From: Clostridiales bacterium
Lineage (GTDB): Bacteria; Bacillota; Clostridia; Oscillospirales; Acutalibacteraceae
Direction: 5' to 3'
DNA length: 64,000 nucleotides
Assembly: GCA_019416455.1 (NCBI GenBank)
Contig: DXXG01000004.1
Coordinates: forward strand, 248,001-312,000
Part shown: positions 51,318-59,515 of the stretch, piece by piece
Layout: each line of letters starts with the position of its first letter
Numbering within the stretch: the stretch's first letter is position 1
The notes under the pieces: model-generated
Database searches by the model: none
Seen by the model: only the letters and a program-made list of their open reading frames with translations
What the model was told of the DNA's origin: nothing
Translations under genes and position numbers: made by a program

Positions 51318-52226
51318 TTACTTGTTGAGGATCTTCTCACCGTCGAACAGCAGGACTCCAAAGCCACTGCCGGTTTTGTTTCCCTCCACCAGCCATTTTT
51401 TGAAGGCCCGCTGCATGGAGGTGTTTTCCGGCAGGTCAGCCGTAGGCTTCTGGTGTTCCGCTCCAAAGACCCGCCAAGCGTCGTAAAAGTCATCCCATTC
51501 CTTCCAGCAGATCACGTCGAAGTCATTGGAAAAGCTGACGATATTGGAAGTGGGGGAGAGAATCTCACGGTTGCGGGGATACAGCAGCCAGGAGTCGCAC
51601 ACGCACACCAGGGGTTTCCCATGGAGCTCGTCCTTGAAGAACTGATAAGCCCGTTTATAGGAGTCCAGCCGAGCCGCCTCGTCAAAGGGTTCCCCGCTGG
51701 AGGGGATGTGGACGCTTTTCACCGGATCTCCGGGATGAACGGTGTAGTCTCCCCACACATAAGGGGTATCTTCTTTGTAGGTGGTGTTTTCAAACTCCAG
51801 CCGGCCCAGTTTTACAATGTCGCAGGAAAAGAAAATGGGGTACCAGAAAGCCACAAAATTACCCCAGACTCCCTGAACGTTCTTGCATTCCAGCACTTTG
51901 AATTCCAGGTCCCGGAAAGTCTCCCAAACGATCTCCTCCGGCACGCCTTTTTCCAGATAGGCCGCCACAGCGGGCTTTGATGCCTGGATGAGGAACAGCA
52001 TCCACACCGTGTAGAGGTGAACGCCGCTTTCTTCACTGATCGTCTCGATCAAGGGTGTGGTCAATTTCACATCCAGGTCTTGCTGGTAGAAAAATTCCAC
52101 GGCGCCGTCCAAGGCTTCCTCCTGCCCTGTTTGGGTCAGTGTCCCGGCGCTGCGGAGAGCTTCCTTTTTGGCTTCTTCCGGAAAACCGGTCTTGTCCATA
52201 AGCAGTTTCAAAAAATCCAGATCCAT
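51318..52226 (-). CDS. Acyltransferase-like protein with NAT_N and GNAT-like C-terminal domains
   Basis: A 302-residue cytoplasmic protein. The helical N-terminal half (about 1-130) and the C-terminal half with VKSVHIPSSGEPFDEAARLDSYKRAYQFF, CVCDSWLLYP and SPTSNIVSFSNDFDV fit the paired N-acyltransferase N-terminal and GNAT-like C-terminal families. Substrate is unknown. ATG 52226 has GGGAGG nine bases upstream. It lies between dtd and the frameshifted gene, all leftward. Confidence 0.7.
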   Translation of the reverse strand: MDLDFLKLLMDKTGFPEEAKKEALRSAGTLTQTGQEEALDGAVEFFYQQDLDVKLTTPLIETISEESGVHLYTVWMLFLIQASKPAVAAYLEKGVPEEIVWETFRDLEFKVLECKNVQGVWGNFVAFWYPIFFSCDIVKLGRLEFENTTYKEDTPYVWGDYTVHPGDPVKSVHIPSSGEPFDEAARLDSYKRAYQFFKDELHGKPLVCVCDSWLLYPRNREILSPTSNIVSFSNDFDVICWKEWDDFYDAWRVFGAEHQKPTADLPENTSMQRAFKKWLVEGNKTGSGFGVLLFDGEKILNK

Positions 52227-52246
52227 CGATAGGTTCCTCCCCAAAA

Positions 52247-52702
52247 TTATTTGCCGATCTTTTCTGTGTCGATGATGATGGTCACAGGTCCGTCGTTTGC
52301 CACAAGTACATCCATGTGAGCGCCGAACTCTCCGGTCTCCACTTTGCGGGTGCCCAAGGCTTTGGACCGCTCCACAAAATAGCGGTAAAGCTTGTCCGCT
52401 TCCTCTGGGGGTGCCGCCATGTCAAAGGAGGGACGACGGCCCTTTTTGCAGTCGGTTCCCAGGGTAAAGTTGGATACCACCAGCAGTTCCCCGTCGATGT
52501 CCTCCAGAGACAGGTTCATTTTATCATTTTCATCGGTGAAGATCCGAAGTCCCCGGACCTTTTCCGCCAGGAATTCCGCTTGTGACTCTCTGTCCCCTTT
52601 CATTACCCCAAGAAAGACCACCAGTCCTTTACCGATCTCTCTTGTTTCTTTATGGTCGATGGTGATCTGAGCTCGACTCACCCGTTGGATCACTGCGCGC
52701 AT
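52247..52702 (-). CDS. dtd: D-aminoacyl-tRNA deacylase
   Basis: Removes D-amino acids wrongly attached to tRNA. The 151 residues include MRAVIQRVSRA, GLVVFLGV, SNFTLGTDCKKGRRPSF (family usually SQFTL) and the cross-subunit NDGPVT loop. This function suits a cell that makes D-Glu, D-Ala and probably D-Asp with enzymes encoded in this window. GGGAGG precedes the ATG. Confidence 0.93.
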   Translation of the reverse strand: MRAVIQRVSRAQITIDHKETREIGKGLVVFLGVMKGDRESQAEFLAEKVRGLRIFTDENDKMNLSLEDIDGELLVVSNFTLGTDCKKGRRPSFDMAAPPEEADKLYRYFVERSKALGTRKVETGEFGAHMDVLVANDGPVTIIIDTEKIGK

Positions 52703-52790
52703 AACGTACCTCCCATTTCTAAAGCTGCCCCTATCTTAGCACAATTTTCCGGACAGGTAAACGGCTTTTGGCAGAAATGAAAGTACCTTC

Positions 52791-52819
52791 TTGCGCCCGC
52801 GAAACCGGGCTGTTATAAT
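52791..52819 (+). promoter_or_regulatory. Promoter of the aldose-epimerase-like gene
   Basis: TTGCGC (52791-52796), 17-base spacer and a perfect TATAAT (52814-52819). Confidence 0.6.
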
Positions 52820-52854
52820 GAGGGCAAGAACTGGCGTGACAAGGAGGACAACCC

Positions 52855-53733
52855 ATGCTTTACAAAGTTTCAAACGGCAAGTACACCGCTCAGGTGGATT
52901 CCACCGGCGCCCAGCTGGTCTCCCTGAAAGGACCGGATGGCTTTGAGTACATTTGGACCGGCGATCCCGCTTACTGGAAGGGTCATGCTCCGGTGCTGTT
53001 CCCCATTGTGGGGGCCTTGCGGGATAACAAAGCGCTTTTGGAAGGCCAATGGGTAGAAATGGGCCGCCATGGTTTTGCCCGTCACCAGGAATTTGCCCCG
53101 GCGGAGCAGGGGGAAGGCGTCCTGGCCCTGAAGTTGACTCCCAATGAGGAGACCAAGAAATGCTATCCCTTCGACTTTGCCTTCACGGTCACCTACGCTT
53201 TGACGGAGACAGGCTATGCCACCACCTTTACCGTGGAGAATACCGGCGATCGTCCCATGCCCTTTGTGGTGGGCGGCCACCCTGGGTTCAACATCCCGGT
53301 GGATGAGAAGGCCGCCTTTGAGGACTATGTTATCCGCTTTGAGAAAGAGGAGACCCAGCATTGCCCAGTGATTCAGTTGGACACCTGCCTGCTGGATCCT
53401 ACCCAGACCGCCTTTGAGATGACTGCCCAGAAAGAGATCCCTCTGCGGCATGAGCTGTTTTATCAGGACGCCTTAGTGTTTGAGAATCTTAATTCTTCCA
53501 CTGTGGCGCTGGTGAATCCCTCCACCGGCAAGGGCGTGGAGATGGAGTTTTCCCAGTTCCCACTGCTGGGCATCTGGTCCTGCGTCAACGACGGGCCCTA
53601 TGTGTGCTTAGAGCCTTGGACGGGCTGCGCCACTCAGACCACGGAAGGGGACACGTTCGAGGAAAAGAAAGGCATGGATCTTCTGCCCGTCGGGGAGAAG
53701 CGATCCTATTCCTTCCAGGTGCGGTTCCTGTGA
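52855..53733 (+). CDS. Aldose 1-epimerase family protein (LacX-like)
   Basis: A 292-residue beta-sandwich protein of the galactose mutarotase superfamily. It has FEYIWTGDPAYWKGHAPVLFPIVG, GRHGFARHQEF (catalytic His region), GGHPGFNIP (second His), and a late CLEPWTGCA with the likely catalytic Glu. The short length and motif spacing fit the LacX-like subgroup, which acts on an unknown sugar or sugar phosphate. AAGGAGG lies upstream; single-gene unit. Confidence 0.85.
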   Translation: MLYKVSNGKYTAQVDSTGAQLVSLKGPDGFEYIWTGDPAYWKGHAPVLFPIVGALRDNKALLEGQWVEMGRHGFARHQEFAPAEQGEGVLALKLTPNEETKKCYPFDFAFTVTYALTETGYATTFTVENTGDRPMPFVVGGHPGFNIPVDEKAAFEDYVIRFEKEETQHCPVIQLDTCLLDPTQTAFEMTAQKEIPLRHELFYQDALVFENLNSSTVALVNPSTGKGVEMEFSQFPLLGIWSCVNDGPYVCLEPWTGCATQTTEGDTFEEKKGMDLLPVGEKRSYSFQVRFL

Positions 53734-53770
53734 CCGTTTGCTGCGGTGAAATTTAAAAAATGAGACTCAG

Positions 53771-53806
53771 AAAAGGACAGCGGAGCATTTCGTTGTCCTT
53801 TTCTTT
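53771..53806 (+). terminator. Terminator after the aldose-epimerase-like gene
   Basis: AAAAGGACA (53771-53779) pairs with TGTCCTTTT (53794-53802), followed by a CTTTT tract. Confidence 0.7.
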
Positions 53807-54049
53807 TGCTTTGGGAGAACTGAGCAGATAGGGCAAACGTTCGCCTGTACAAAACGAAACGATTTTTAGCTGTTTTTTCAGCGAAATACCGAAGGGGAAA
53901 TTTGTAAAACCCCCTTCCCTTTTTTGAAACGAGGGATATAATTATGAAAGCCTGAAAACAAGGCCATCTTCCTGGGAGGATCCTTCTCCGGGGGAGAGAA
54001 AAACAGTTTTCGCGCCGGGAGCCGCCCGGCACGAGAGGGAGGAGAAATT
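53807..54049 (+). other. Gene-free leader region of the ABC exporter operon
   Basis: Contains a TATAAT (53937-53942) without a clear -35 box at the right distance. A GCCGGG/CCCGGC hairpin (54014-54030) ends about 12 bases before the GGGAGGAG ribosome binding site. I see no open frame worth reporting. Confidence 0.4.
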
Positions 54050-55816
54050 ATGTTTCAGCTAAAGTGGGTTTGGAAGCAAATGGAAGGCTTCCGAAAACGA
54101 TACGTTTTCGCCCTGTGCTCCACAGCGGTGCTTTCTGTGCTGGCGCTTGGCAACTCTGTCATCACCGCCAACATCATGGACACCGTGTTCGAGCCACTGA
54201 CGCAGACAGGTGTGGTGACGGAACAAGTATTCCAGCACCTGCTGTTTCTTGTGGCGGTGCTGGTGGGGTTCACCTTGTTCCGCACTACATTCGGTTATTG
54301 TTCTGTGATCACCTATGAATCCTGTTCCCAGAAGCTGATTTACAAGCTGCGTCGGGACCTGTATAAAAACATGCAGGAACAGGATCAGGACTTCTACGGA
54401 AAAAACCGCACCGGTGACTTGATGACCCGCCTTACCGGTGACATGGACATGATCCGTTTCGCGGTGGCTTGGGTGCTGCGGCAGCTCATCGACTGCACGG
54501 TGCTGTTTTTGACCACCTCCATCACCTTCCTGGTGACGGACTGGCTCTTCGCCTTGTCCATGCTGGCGGTGACGCCTATCATTTTTGCCCTGACCTACGC
54601 CTTCTCCAAACGGGTCCATCCCCTGTACGTGGACCTGCGGGAGCGGCTCTCCCAGCTGAACACCCGCGCTCAGGAGAATATTTCCGGCAACCGAGTGGTG
54701 AAGGCTTTCGCCCGGGAGGACTATGAGATCGACCGGTTCGACGAGAAGAACAGCGACTACAAAAAGGCCAACACCAAGGCATCCCTGCTGTGGCTGAAGT
54801 TCAGCCCCTACATCGACGGCCTTTCCCAGTCTTTGTCCATTGCCGTGCTGTTGGTGGGCGGTGCTTTCCTTATCTCCGGGCGCATCTCTATCGGTACGTT
54901 CACCCTGTTTAACTCCCTTACCTGGACGTTGACCAACCCCATGCGGATGCTGGGCATGCACCTGAACGACCTCCAGCGGTTCTTTGCCAGCTCCACCAAG
55001 ATCATCGAGCTCTACTACGCCAAGTCCACCATCACTTCTCGCGCCGACGCCAAGCCGGTGAATACCCGCATGAAGGGGGAGATCGACTTCAAAGGAGTGG
55101 ACCTTGACCTGCACGGTATGCCTGTTTTGCGGGACATCAACCTGCACATCAAGCCCGGGGAGACTGTGGCGATCATGGGGCCTACCGGTTCTGGCAAGAC
55201 CTCTTTGGTGAACTTGATCCCCCGTTTCACCGATGTGACCAATGGTACCTTGTTCATCGACGGCACCCCTGTGGGGCGGTATGACCTGCACGGCCTGCGC
55301 CACTCTATCGGTATCGCCACCCAAGACGTGTTCTTGTTCTCCGATACGGTGGACGGTAACATTGCTTACGGTGACAGTTCTCTGTCGGAAGAGGACGTGA
55401 AGCGCTACGCTAAAATGGCGGACGTGGACTTTGTGGAAAAACTGCCCGACGGCTTCGACACCCTTATTGGCGAGCGGGGCACAGGTCTTTCCGGCGGCCA
55501 GAAGCAGCGTATTGCCCTGGCCCGGGCTTTGGCGGTGCGTCCTTCTATTTTGATCCTGGACGACACAACCTCCGCTGTGGACCTGGAAACAGAAAAATAC
55601 ATCCAGGAGCAGCTTGCCAACCTGGACTTCCCCTGCACCAAGATCATCGTGGCCCAGCGTATCTCCACCACCAAGCGAGCAGATAAGATCGTGGTGCTGG
55701 ACAAGGGGCAGATCGCCGATATCGGCACCCACGAGGAACTGTCCCAGCGGCCCGGTTATTACCGGGAAGTGTTCCTGCTGCAAAACGGCATGGACGACGA
55801 AAAGGAGGTGGTTTAA
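54050..55816 (+). CDS. ABC exporter half-transporter with degenerate catalytic site
   Basis: A 588-residue membrane-ATPase of the type I exporter (BmrC/LmrC-like) class: six membrane helices (about 15-310), then the nucleotide-binding domain. Walker A is GPTGSGKTS (about residue 380), the signature LSGGQ, and Walker B ILILDDTTSAVD, where the catalytic Glu after Walker B is Asp. This is the pattern of the degenerate half of heterodimeric exporters. Its stop directly abuts the start of the second half. Confidence 0.9.
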   Translation: MFQLKWVWKQMEGFRKRYVFALCSTAVLSVLALGNSVITANIMDTVFEPLTQTGVVTEQVFQHLLFLVAVLVGFTLFRTTFGYCSVITYESCSQKLIYKLRRDLYKNMQEQDQDFYGKNRTGDLMTRLTGDMDMIRFAVAWVLRQLIDCTVLFLTTSITFLVTDWLFALSMLAVTPIIFALTYAFSKRVHPLYVDLRERLSQLNTRAQENISGNRVVKAFAREDYEIDRFDEKNSDYKKANTKASLLWLKFSPYIDGLSQSLSIAVLLVGGAFLISGRISIGTFTLFNSLTWTLTNPMRMLGMHLNDLQRFFASSTKIIELYYAKSTITSRADAKPVNTRMKGEIDFKGVDLDLHGMPVLRDINLHIKPGETVAIMGPTGSGKTSLVNLIPRFTDVTNGTLFIDGTPVGRYDLHGLRHSIGIATQDVFLFSDTVDGNIAYGDSSLSEEDVKRYAKMADVDFVEKLPDGFDTLIGERGTGLSGGQKQRIALARALAVRPSILILDDTTSAVDLETEKYIQEQLANLDFPCTKIIVAQRISTTKRADKIVVLDKGQIADIGTHEELSQRPGYYREVFLLQNGMDDEKEVV

Positions 55817-57586
55817 ATGGCACGCAACAAATTTGACGTTGACGAGACCCTGGAAACCCCATTTAACATAAAACACCTGCTTCGGGCTGGCACATATATT
55901 GGCCGCCACAAGAAAAAGATGATCCTTTCCCTGGTGTTTTCCGCCATTTCCGCTGCCTGCTCTCTGGTAGGACCTATGCTCATCCAGCGGGCCATTGACG
56001 TGTCCGTTCCCAACAAAGACTATATGGAGCTGGTTTGGCTTTCCGTGGTGATGCTGGTCTCCATCGTGCTGTCCATCCTGTTCTCCCGGGCCCGGTCTAA
56101 GTACATGATCGTGGTGGGCCAGGAGATCATCTATGACATTCGGAAAGACCTGTTCGAGCACTTGCAGAAACTGCCTTTCCAGTTCTACGATGACCGTCCC
56201 CATGGTAAGATCCTCACCCGTGTCATCAACTATGTGAACTCCGTCTCCGACGCGCTCTCCAACGGCATCATCAACTTCGTGCTGGAAATCTTCAACCTGC
56301 TGCTTATCGCCGTATTCATGTTTCTGTGCGACGTGCGTCTGAGCCTGATCGTCATGGCAGGCATCCCTCTGTTCTTGGTGATTGTCCTGTTGATCAAACC
56401 CGCCCAGCGCCGGGCTTGGCAGGACGTGTCCAACAAGAGCTCTAACCTGAACGCTTACCTCCACGAGAGTCTGGACGGCATGAAGATCACCCAGGCCTTC
56501 ACCCGTGAGGAGGAGAACCGGGAAATCTACGACAAGCTGAACAAGAAGTGCGTGTCCACCTGGATGAAGGCTCAGTATACATCCAACTTGGTGTGGTACT
56601 CCGTGGACAACATCTCCACCTGGGTGGTGGGCGCCATGTACGTCATCGGCCTGATGATGCTGGGGCCTGCCATGCAGATCGGTACCCTGATCGCCATTTC
56701 CTCTTACGCTTGGCGGTTCTGGCAGCCCATCCTGAACCTTTCCAACCTGTACAATACCTTTATCAACGCCGTGGCCTATCTGGAACGTATCTTCGAGATG
56801 ATCGATGAGCCTGTCACAGTGGATGACGCTCCCGGCGCCACAGAGCTGCCTCCCATCACTGGTCGGGTCACCTTTGACGACGTGACCTTCTCCTATGACG
56901 GCAAGGTAAACATTTTGGAGCATTTCAACCTAGATGTTCAGCCTGGTGAGTCCATTGCCTTGGTGGGTCCCACCGGCGCGGGAAAAACTACCGTGGTGAA
57001 CCTGATTTCCCGATTCTACAACATCAATGAGGGCAGACTGCTGCTGGACGGTCATGACATTGCCGAGGTGACCTTGCATTCCCTGCGCTCCCAGATGGGC
57101 ATCATGCTCCAGGACAGCTTCATTTTCTCCGGCACCATTATGGATAACATCCGTTACGGCCGCTTGGACGCCACTGACGAGGAAGTCATCGCCGCCGCCA
57201 AGACGGTGCGGGCTGACGAGTTTATCCGGGAGATGGAGGACGGCTACTACACCCAGGTGAACGAGCGTGGTTCCCGTCTGTCCCAGGGCCAGCGGCAGCT
57301 GGTAGCCTTTGCCCGGACGCTGCTTTCTGACCCCAAGATCCTGGTGCTGGATGAAGCCACTTCCTCCATCGACGCCAAGACGGAACGGTTGCTTCAGGAA
57401 GGCTTGCAGGCGCTTTTGAAGGGACGTACTTCCTTCATTATCGCTCACCGGCTGTCCACCATTAAAAACTGCGACCGGATCCTGTACATCTCTAACAAGG
57501 GTATCGCGGAAATGGGCAACCATCAGCAGCTCCTTGACAAAAAGGGCTATTACTATCACCTGTATACCGCTCAGCTGGAAAGCTGA
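55817..57586 (+). CDS. ABC exporter half-transporter, partner subunit
   Basis: The 589-residue second half of the exporter. Six membrane helices are followed by a nucleotide-binding domain with GPTGAGKTT, signature LSQGQ in place of LSGGQ, and Walker B ILVLDEATSSID with the catalytic Glu kept. The ATG directly follows the TAA of the first subunit, with AAAGGAGGT upstream, so equal amounts are expected. Family members export drugs, peptides or lipids; the substrate cannot be read from sequence. The CAT-like gene downstream makes drug export plausible. Confidence 0.9.
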   Translation: MARNKFDVDETLETPFNIKHLLRAGTYIGRHKKKMILSLVFSAISAACSLVGPMLIQRAIDVSVPNKDYMELVWLSVVMLVSIVLSILFSRARSKYMIVVGQEIIYDIRKDLFEHLQKLPFQFYDDRPHGKILTRVINYVNSVSDALSNGIINFVLEIFNLLLIAVFMFLCDVRLSLIVMAGIPLFLVIVLLIKPAQRRAWQDVSNKSSNLNAYLHESLDGMKITQAFTREEENREIYDKLNKKCVSTWMKAQYTSNLVWYSVDNISTWVVGAMYVIGLMMLGPAMQIGTLIAISSYAWRFWQPILNLSNLYNTFINAVAYLERIFEMIDEPVTVDDAPGATELPPITGRVTFDDVTFSYDGKVNILEHFNLDVQPGESIALVGPTGAGKTTVVNLISRFYNINEGRLLLDGHDIAEVTLHSLRSQMGIMLQDSFIFSGTIMDNIRYGRLDATDEEVIAAAKTVRADEFIREMEDGYYTQVNERGSRLSQGQRQLVAFARTLLSDPKILVLDEATSSIDAKTERLLQEGLQALLKGRTSFIIAHRLSTIKNCDRILYISNKGIAEMGNHQQLLDKKGYYYHLYTAQLES

Positions 57587-57598
57587 TCTCTGTAAACG

Positions 57599-57631
57599 CG
57601 CAGCCGGCCTTGACAAACCAGGGCCGGCTGT
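57599..57631 (+). terminator. Hairpin after the ABC exporter operon
   Basis: CAGCCGGCC (57601-57609) pairs perfectly with GGCCGGCTG (57622-57630). The following sequence is only weakly T-rich, so termination may be partial. Confidence 0.55.
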
Positions 57632-57816
57632 GGTATTTCTATCCCAGACTAATGGCTGTTTCTGTGCTCCATTCCTCTGAAAAGGGAGGAAGGTTCCCCG
57701 GACGCTTTCAGATTTTCCCGGGGGATATTTCTAAAATGGCAGTAACTGAATGGCAAACTAAAGGCCCCCACGTGATGCCTTTGGATGGATCACGGTGGGA
57801 GAAGAAGGAGGACTTC

Positions 57817-58446
57817 ATGGAATTCCATTTAATGGATCTGGAGCAATGGCCCCGCAAGGAGCATTTTCATCATTATCTCAATCAAGTCCCTTGTTTTTAC
57901 AGCATGACCGTGGAATTGGATGTGACAGAGCTGAAACTTCACGGAGGAAGGTTTTATCCCTCCATGATCCACGCGCTTGCCGTGGTGGTAAACCGTCACC
58001 CGGAGTTTCGTATGGCTTTGAATGAAAAAGGGGAGTTGGGGTGGTTTGACCAGCTGTCTCCCACTTACACGGTGTTTCACCCGGAAACGGAGACCTTTTC
58101 CTCCCTGTGGACGGAATACACACCGGATCGGGAGGAGTTCATCCGGCGGTACGAAGAGGACCTTCGCCTTTATGGGGATGTGACTGCCTTTGACGCCAAG
58201 CCTGACTGCCCCCCGGTGTTTAACGTGTCCGCCATTCCATGGGAGAGCTTTTCCAGTTTCCACCTGGAACTGCCCAGGGCTGAGAAGTACCTGCTGCCCA
58301 TTTTCACAGTGGGACGGTATCATCAGGTGGGGGACCGTTGGATGCTTCCCTTGGCGCTTCAGGTTCACCATGCTGTGTGCGACGGATTTCACGCGTGCAG
58401 GTTTGTGGAGGAATTGCGCCAAGAATTGGGGAAAAACCAGGCGTGA
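57817..58446 (+). CDS. Chloramphenicol acetyltransferase family protein (CAT-like)
   Basis: A 209-residue protein of type A CAT length. The catalytic motif HHAVCDGFHA (His near residue 188) is intact, and the N-terminal WPRKEHFHHYLNQVPCFYSMT matches CAT starts. ATG 57817 has AAGGAGG five bases upstream; in-frame codons before it lie in an untranslated leader of about 180 bases. Codon use is like the neighbours, so it looks native rather than recently acquired. Activity on chloramphenicol is possible but not certain, since many chromosomal CAT-like proteins acetylate other substrates. Confidence 0.82.
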   Translation: MEFHLMDLEQWPRKEHFHHYLNQVPCFYSMTVELDVTELKLHGGRFYPSMIHALAVVVNRHPEFRMALNEKGELGWFDQLSPTYTVFHPETETFSSLWTEYTPDREEFIRRYEEDLRLYGDVTAFDAKPDCPPVFNVSAIPWESFSSFHLELPRAEKYLLPIFTVGRYHQVGDRWMLPLALQVHHAVCDGFHACRFVEELRQELGKNQA

Positions 58447-58481
58447 TCGATGTTATGTCAAGTCACAAAATAGTCTAAATA

Positions 58482-58513
58482 AAATCCGGCGGATAGTGGT
58501 ATCCGCCGGATTT
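58482..58513. terminator. Bidirectional terminator between CAT-like gene and spo0A
   Basis: AAATCCGGCGGATA (58482-58495) pairs with TATCCGCCGGATTT (58500-58513). The minus strand continues with TTTTATTT, so it fits spo0A best. Confidence 0.82.
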
Positions 58514-58573
58514 CTACTAGATATTGAGCTCGTTCACAATTTTTTTACAAGAAAATGGGATGTTCCCTCATAA

Positions 58574-58580
58574 TTCGACA
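58574..58580 (-). promoter_or_regulatory. Spo0A-box sequence downstream of spo0A
   Basis: On the minus strand TGTCGAA preceded by TTTTT, a perfect match to the 0A box. It lies between the spo0A stop and its terminator, not near an obvious promoter, so it may be chance. Confidence 0.3.
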
Positions 58581-58615
58581 AAAAAGGCGGCTTCATTCGT
58601 GTATGCTTAATCACG

Positions 58616-59380
58616 TCAGGAGGCACTGGCCATTTGCAGACAAAGTTTGTCAGAGATCATGGCGATGAACTCGCTATTGGTGGGCTTCCCCCGGGCGTTG
58701 TGGATCGTATAGCCGAAGTAGGAGTTCAGCACTTCCACATCGCCCCGGTCCCAAGCCACCTCGATCGCATGACGGATGGCCCTCTCCACGCGAGAGCTGG
58801 TAGTGCTGTACCGTTTGGCTACGCTGGGATAAAGCTGTTTCGTCACGGCGTTGATGATCTCGGGATCTTCCACGGCCATGAGGATAGAGTCCCGCAGATA
58901 GTGGTAGCCTTTGATGTGGGCAGGGACACCGATCTGATGAAGGATCTCGGTGACCTGCATCCGAAGGCTGTTGCTCAAAGGTTCGGAATCAAAATGCTTG
59001 CCCTTTACGGAGAGCAGAGTGAGGACCCGGTCGGCCATTTCGTTTTTGTCGTAGGGGGACAGGGCGAAATAGGCCACGCCAGCCGCGGAGATCTCCCGCT
59101 CGATGATAGGGTTGGTATATGAGGATGTCACTATGTACAGGGGTTTTTCCACGGAGGCGTCTTGCGCCACCGCGTGGATGACCCCGATGGCATCCAGGCC
59201 GGGCATCAGAAAATCCATGATCACCAGCTGGGGACGCTCTTCCTTAATTTTTCCCAGAAGCAGGGTGCTGTCCCGTTTCAGGAAAAGGGGATGCACCCCG
59301 CGCTGGGATAATTTCTGGATCGGTTCCCGGCCCCATTCGCCGTCTTCCGAACATATAATTATCTTACTTTCTTTTTCCAT
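58616..59380 (-). CDS. spo0A: Sporulation master regulator Spo0A
   Basis: A 254-residue response regulator. The receiver domain holds the acidic pair (CSEDG) and the phospho-acceptor Asp in VIMDFLMPG. The C-terminal DNA-binding domain has LHQIGVPAHIKGYHYLRDSI and SRVERAIRHAIEVAWDRGD, followed by YFGYTIHNARGKPTNSEFIAM, the most conserved Spo0A stretch. AGGAGG precedes the ATG. Next to spoIVB, as in most sporeformers. This is strong evidence that the organism can, or its ancestors could, form endospores. Confidence 0.97.
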   Translation of the reverse strand: MEKESKIIICSEDGEWGREPIQKLSQRGVHPLFLKRDSTLLLGKIKEERPQLVIMDFLMPGLDAIGVIHAVAQDASVEKPLYIVTSSYTNPIIEREISAAGVAYFALSPYDKNEMADRVLTLLSVKGKHFDSEPLSNSLRMQVTEILHQIGVPAHIKGYHYLRDSILMAVEDPEIINAVTKQLYPSVAKRYSTTSSRVERAIRHAIEVAWDRGDVEVLNSYFGYTIHNARGKPTNSEFIAMISDKLCLQMASAS

Positions 59381-59414
59381 GACGATCCTCCTGGCATTGA
59401 TTTATTGTGAATGA

Positions 59415-59443
59415 ATTTTACCATAACTTGGTGAGAATCGCAA
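59415..59443 (-). promoter_or_regulatory. Vegetative-type promoter of spo0A
   Basis: On the minus strand TTGCGA, 17-base spacer, TAAAAT. A Spo0A box lies about 80 bases upstream, inside the end of spoIVB (59522-59528). Confidence 0.55.
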
Positions 59444-59515
59444 GTGGTTTGCCTGAAAATTCTGGAAAAAGATCATGCCGAAAAATGGCGAAAAGGGGCT
59501 TAAAACCTGGATGTT

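Noticed and set aside
57817..58446. Recently acquired resistance gene
   Set aside because: No transposon ends, integrase or shift in base composition; the gene looks native.
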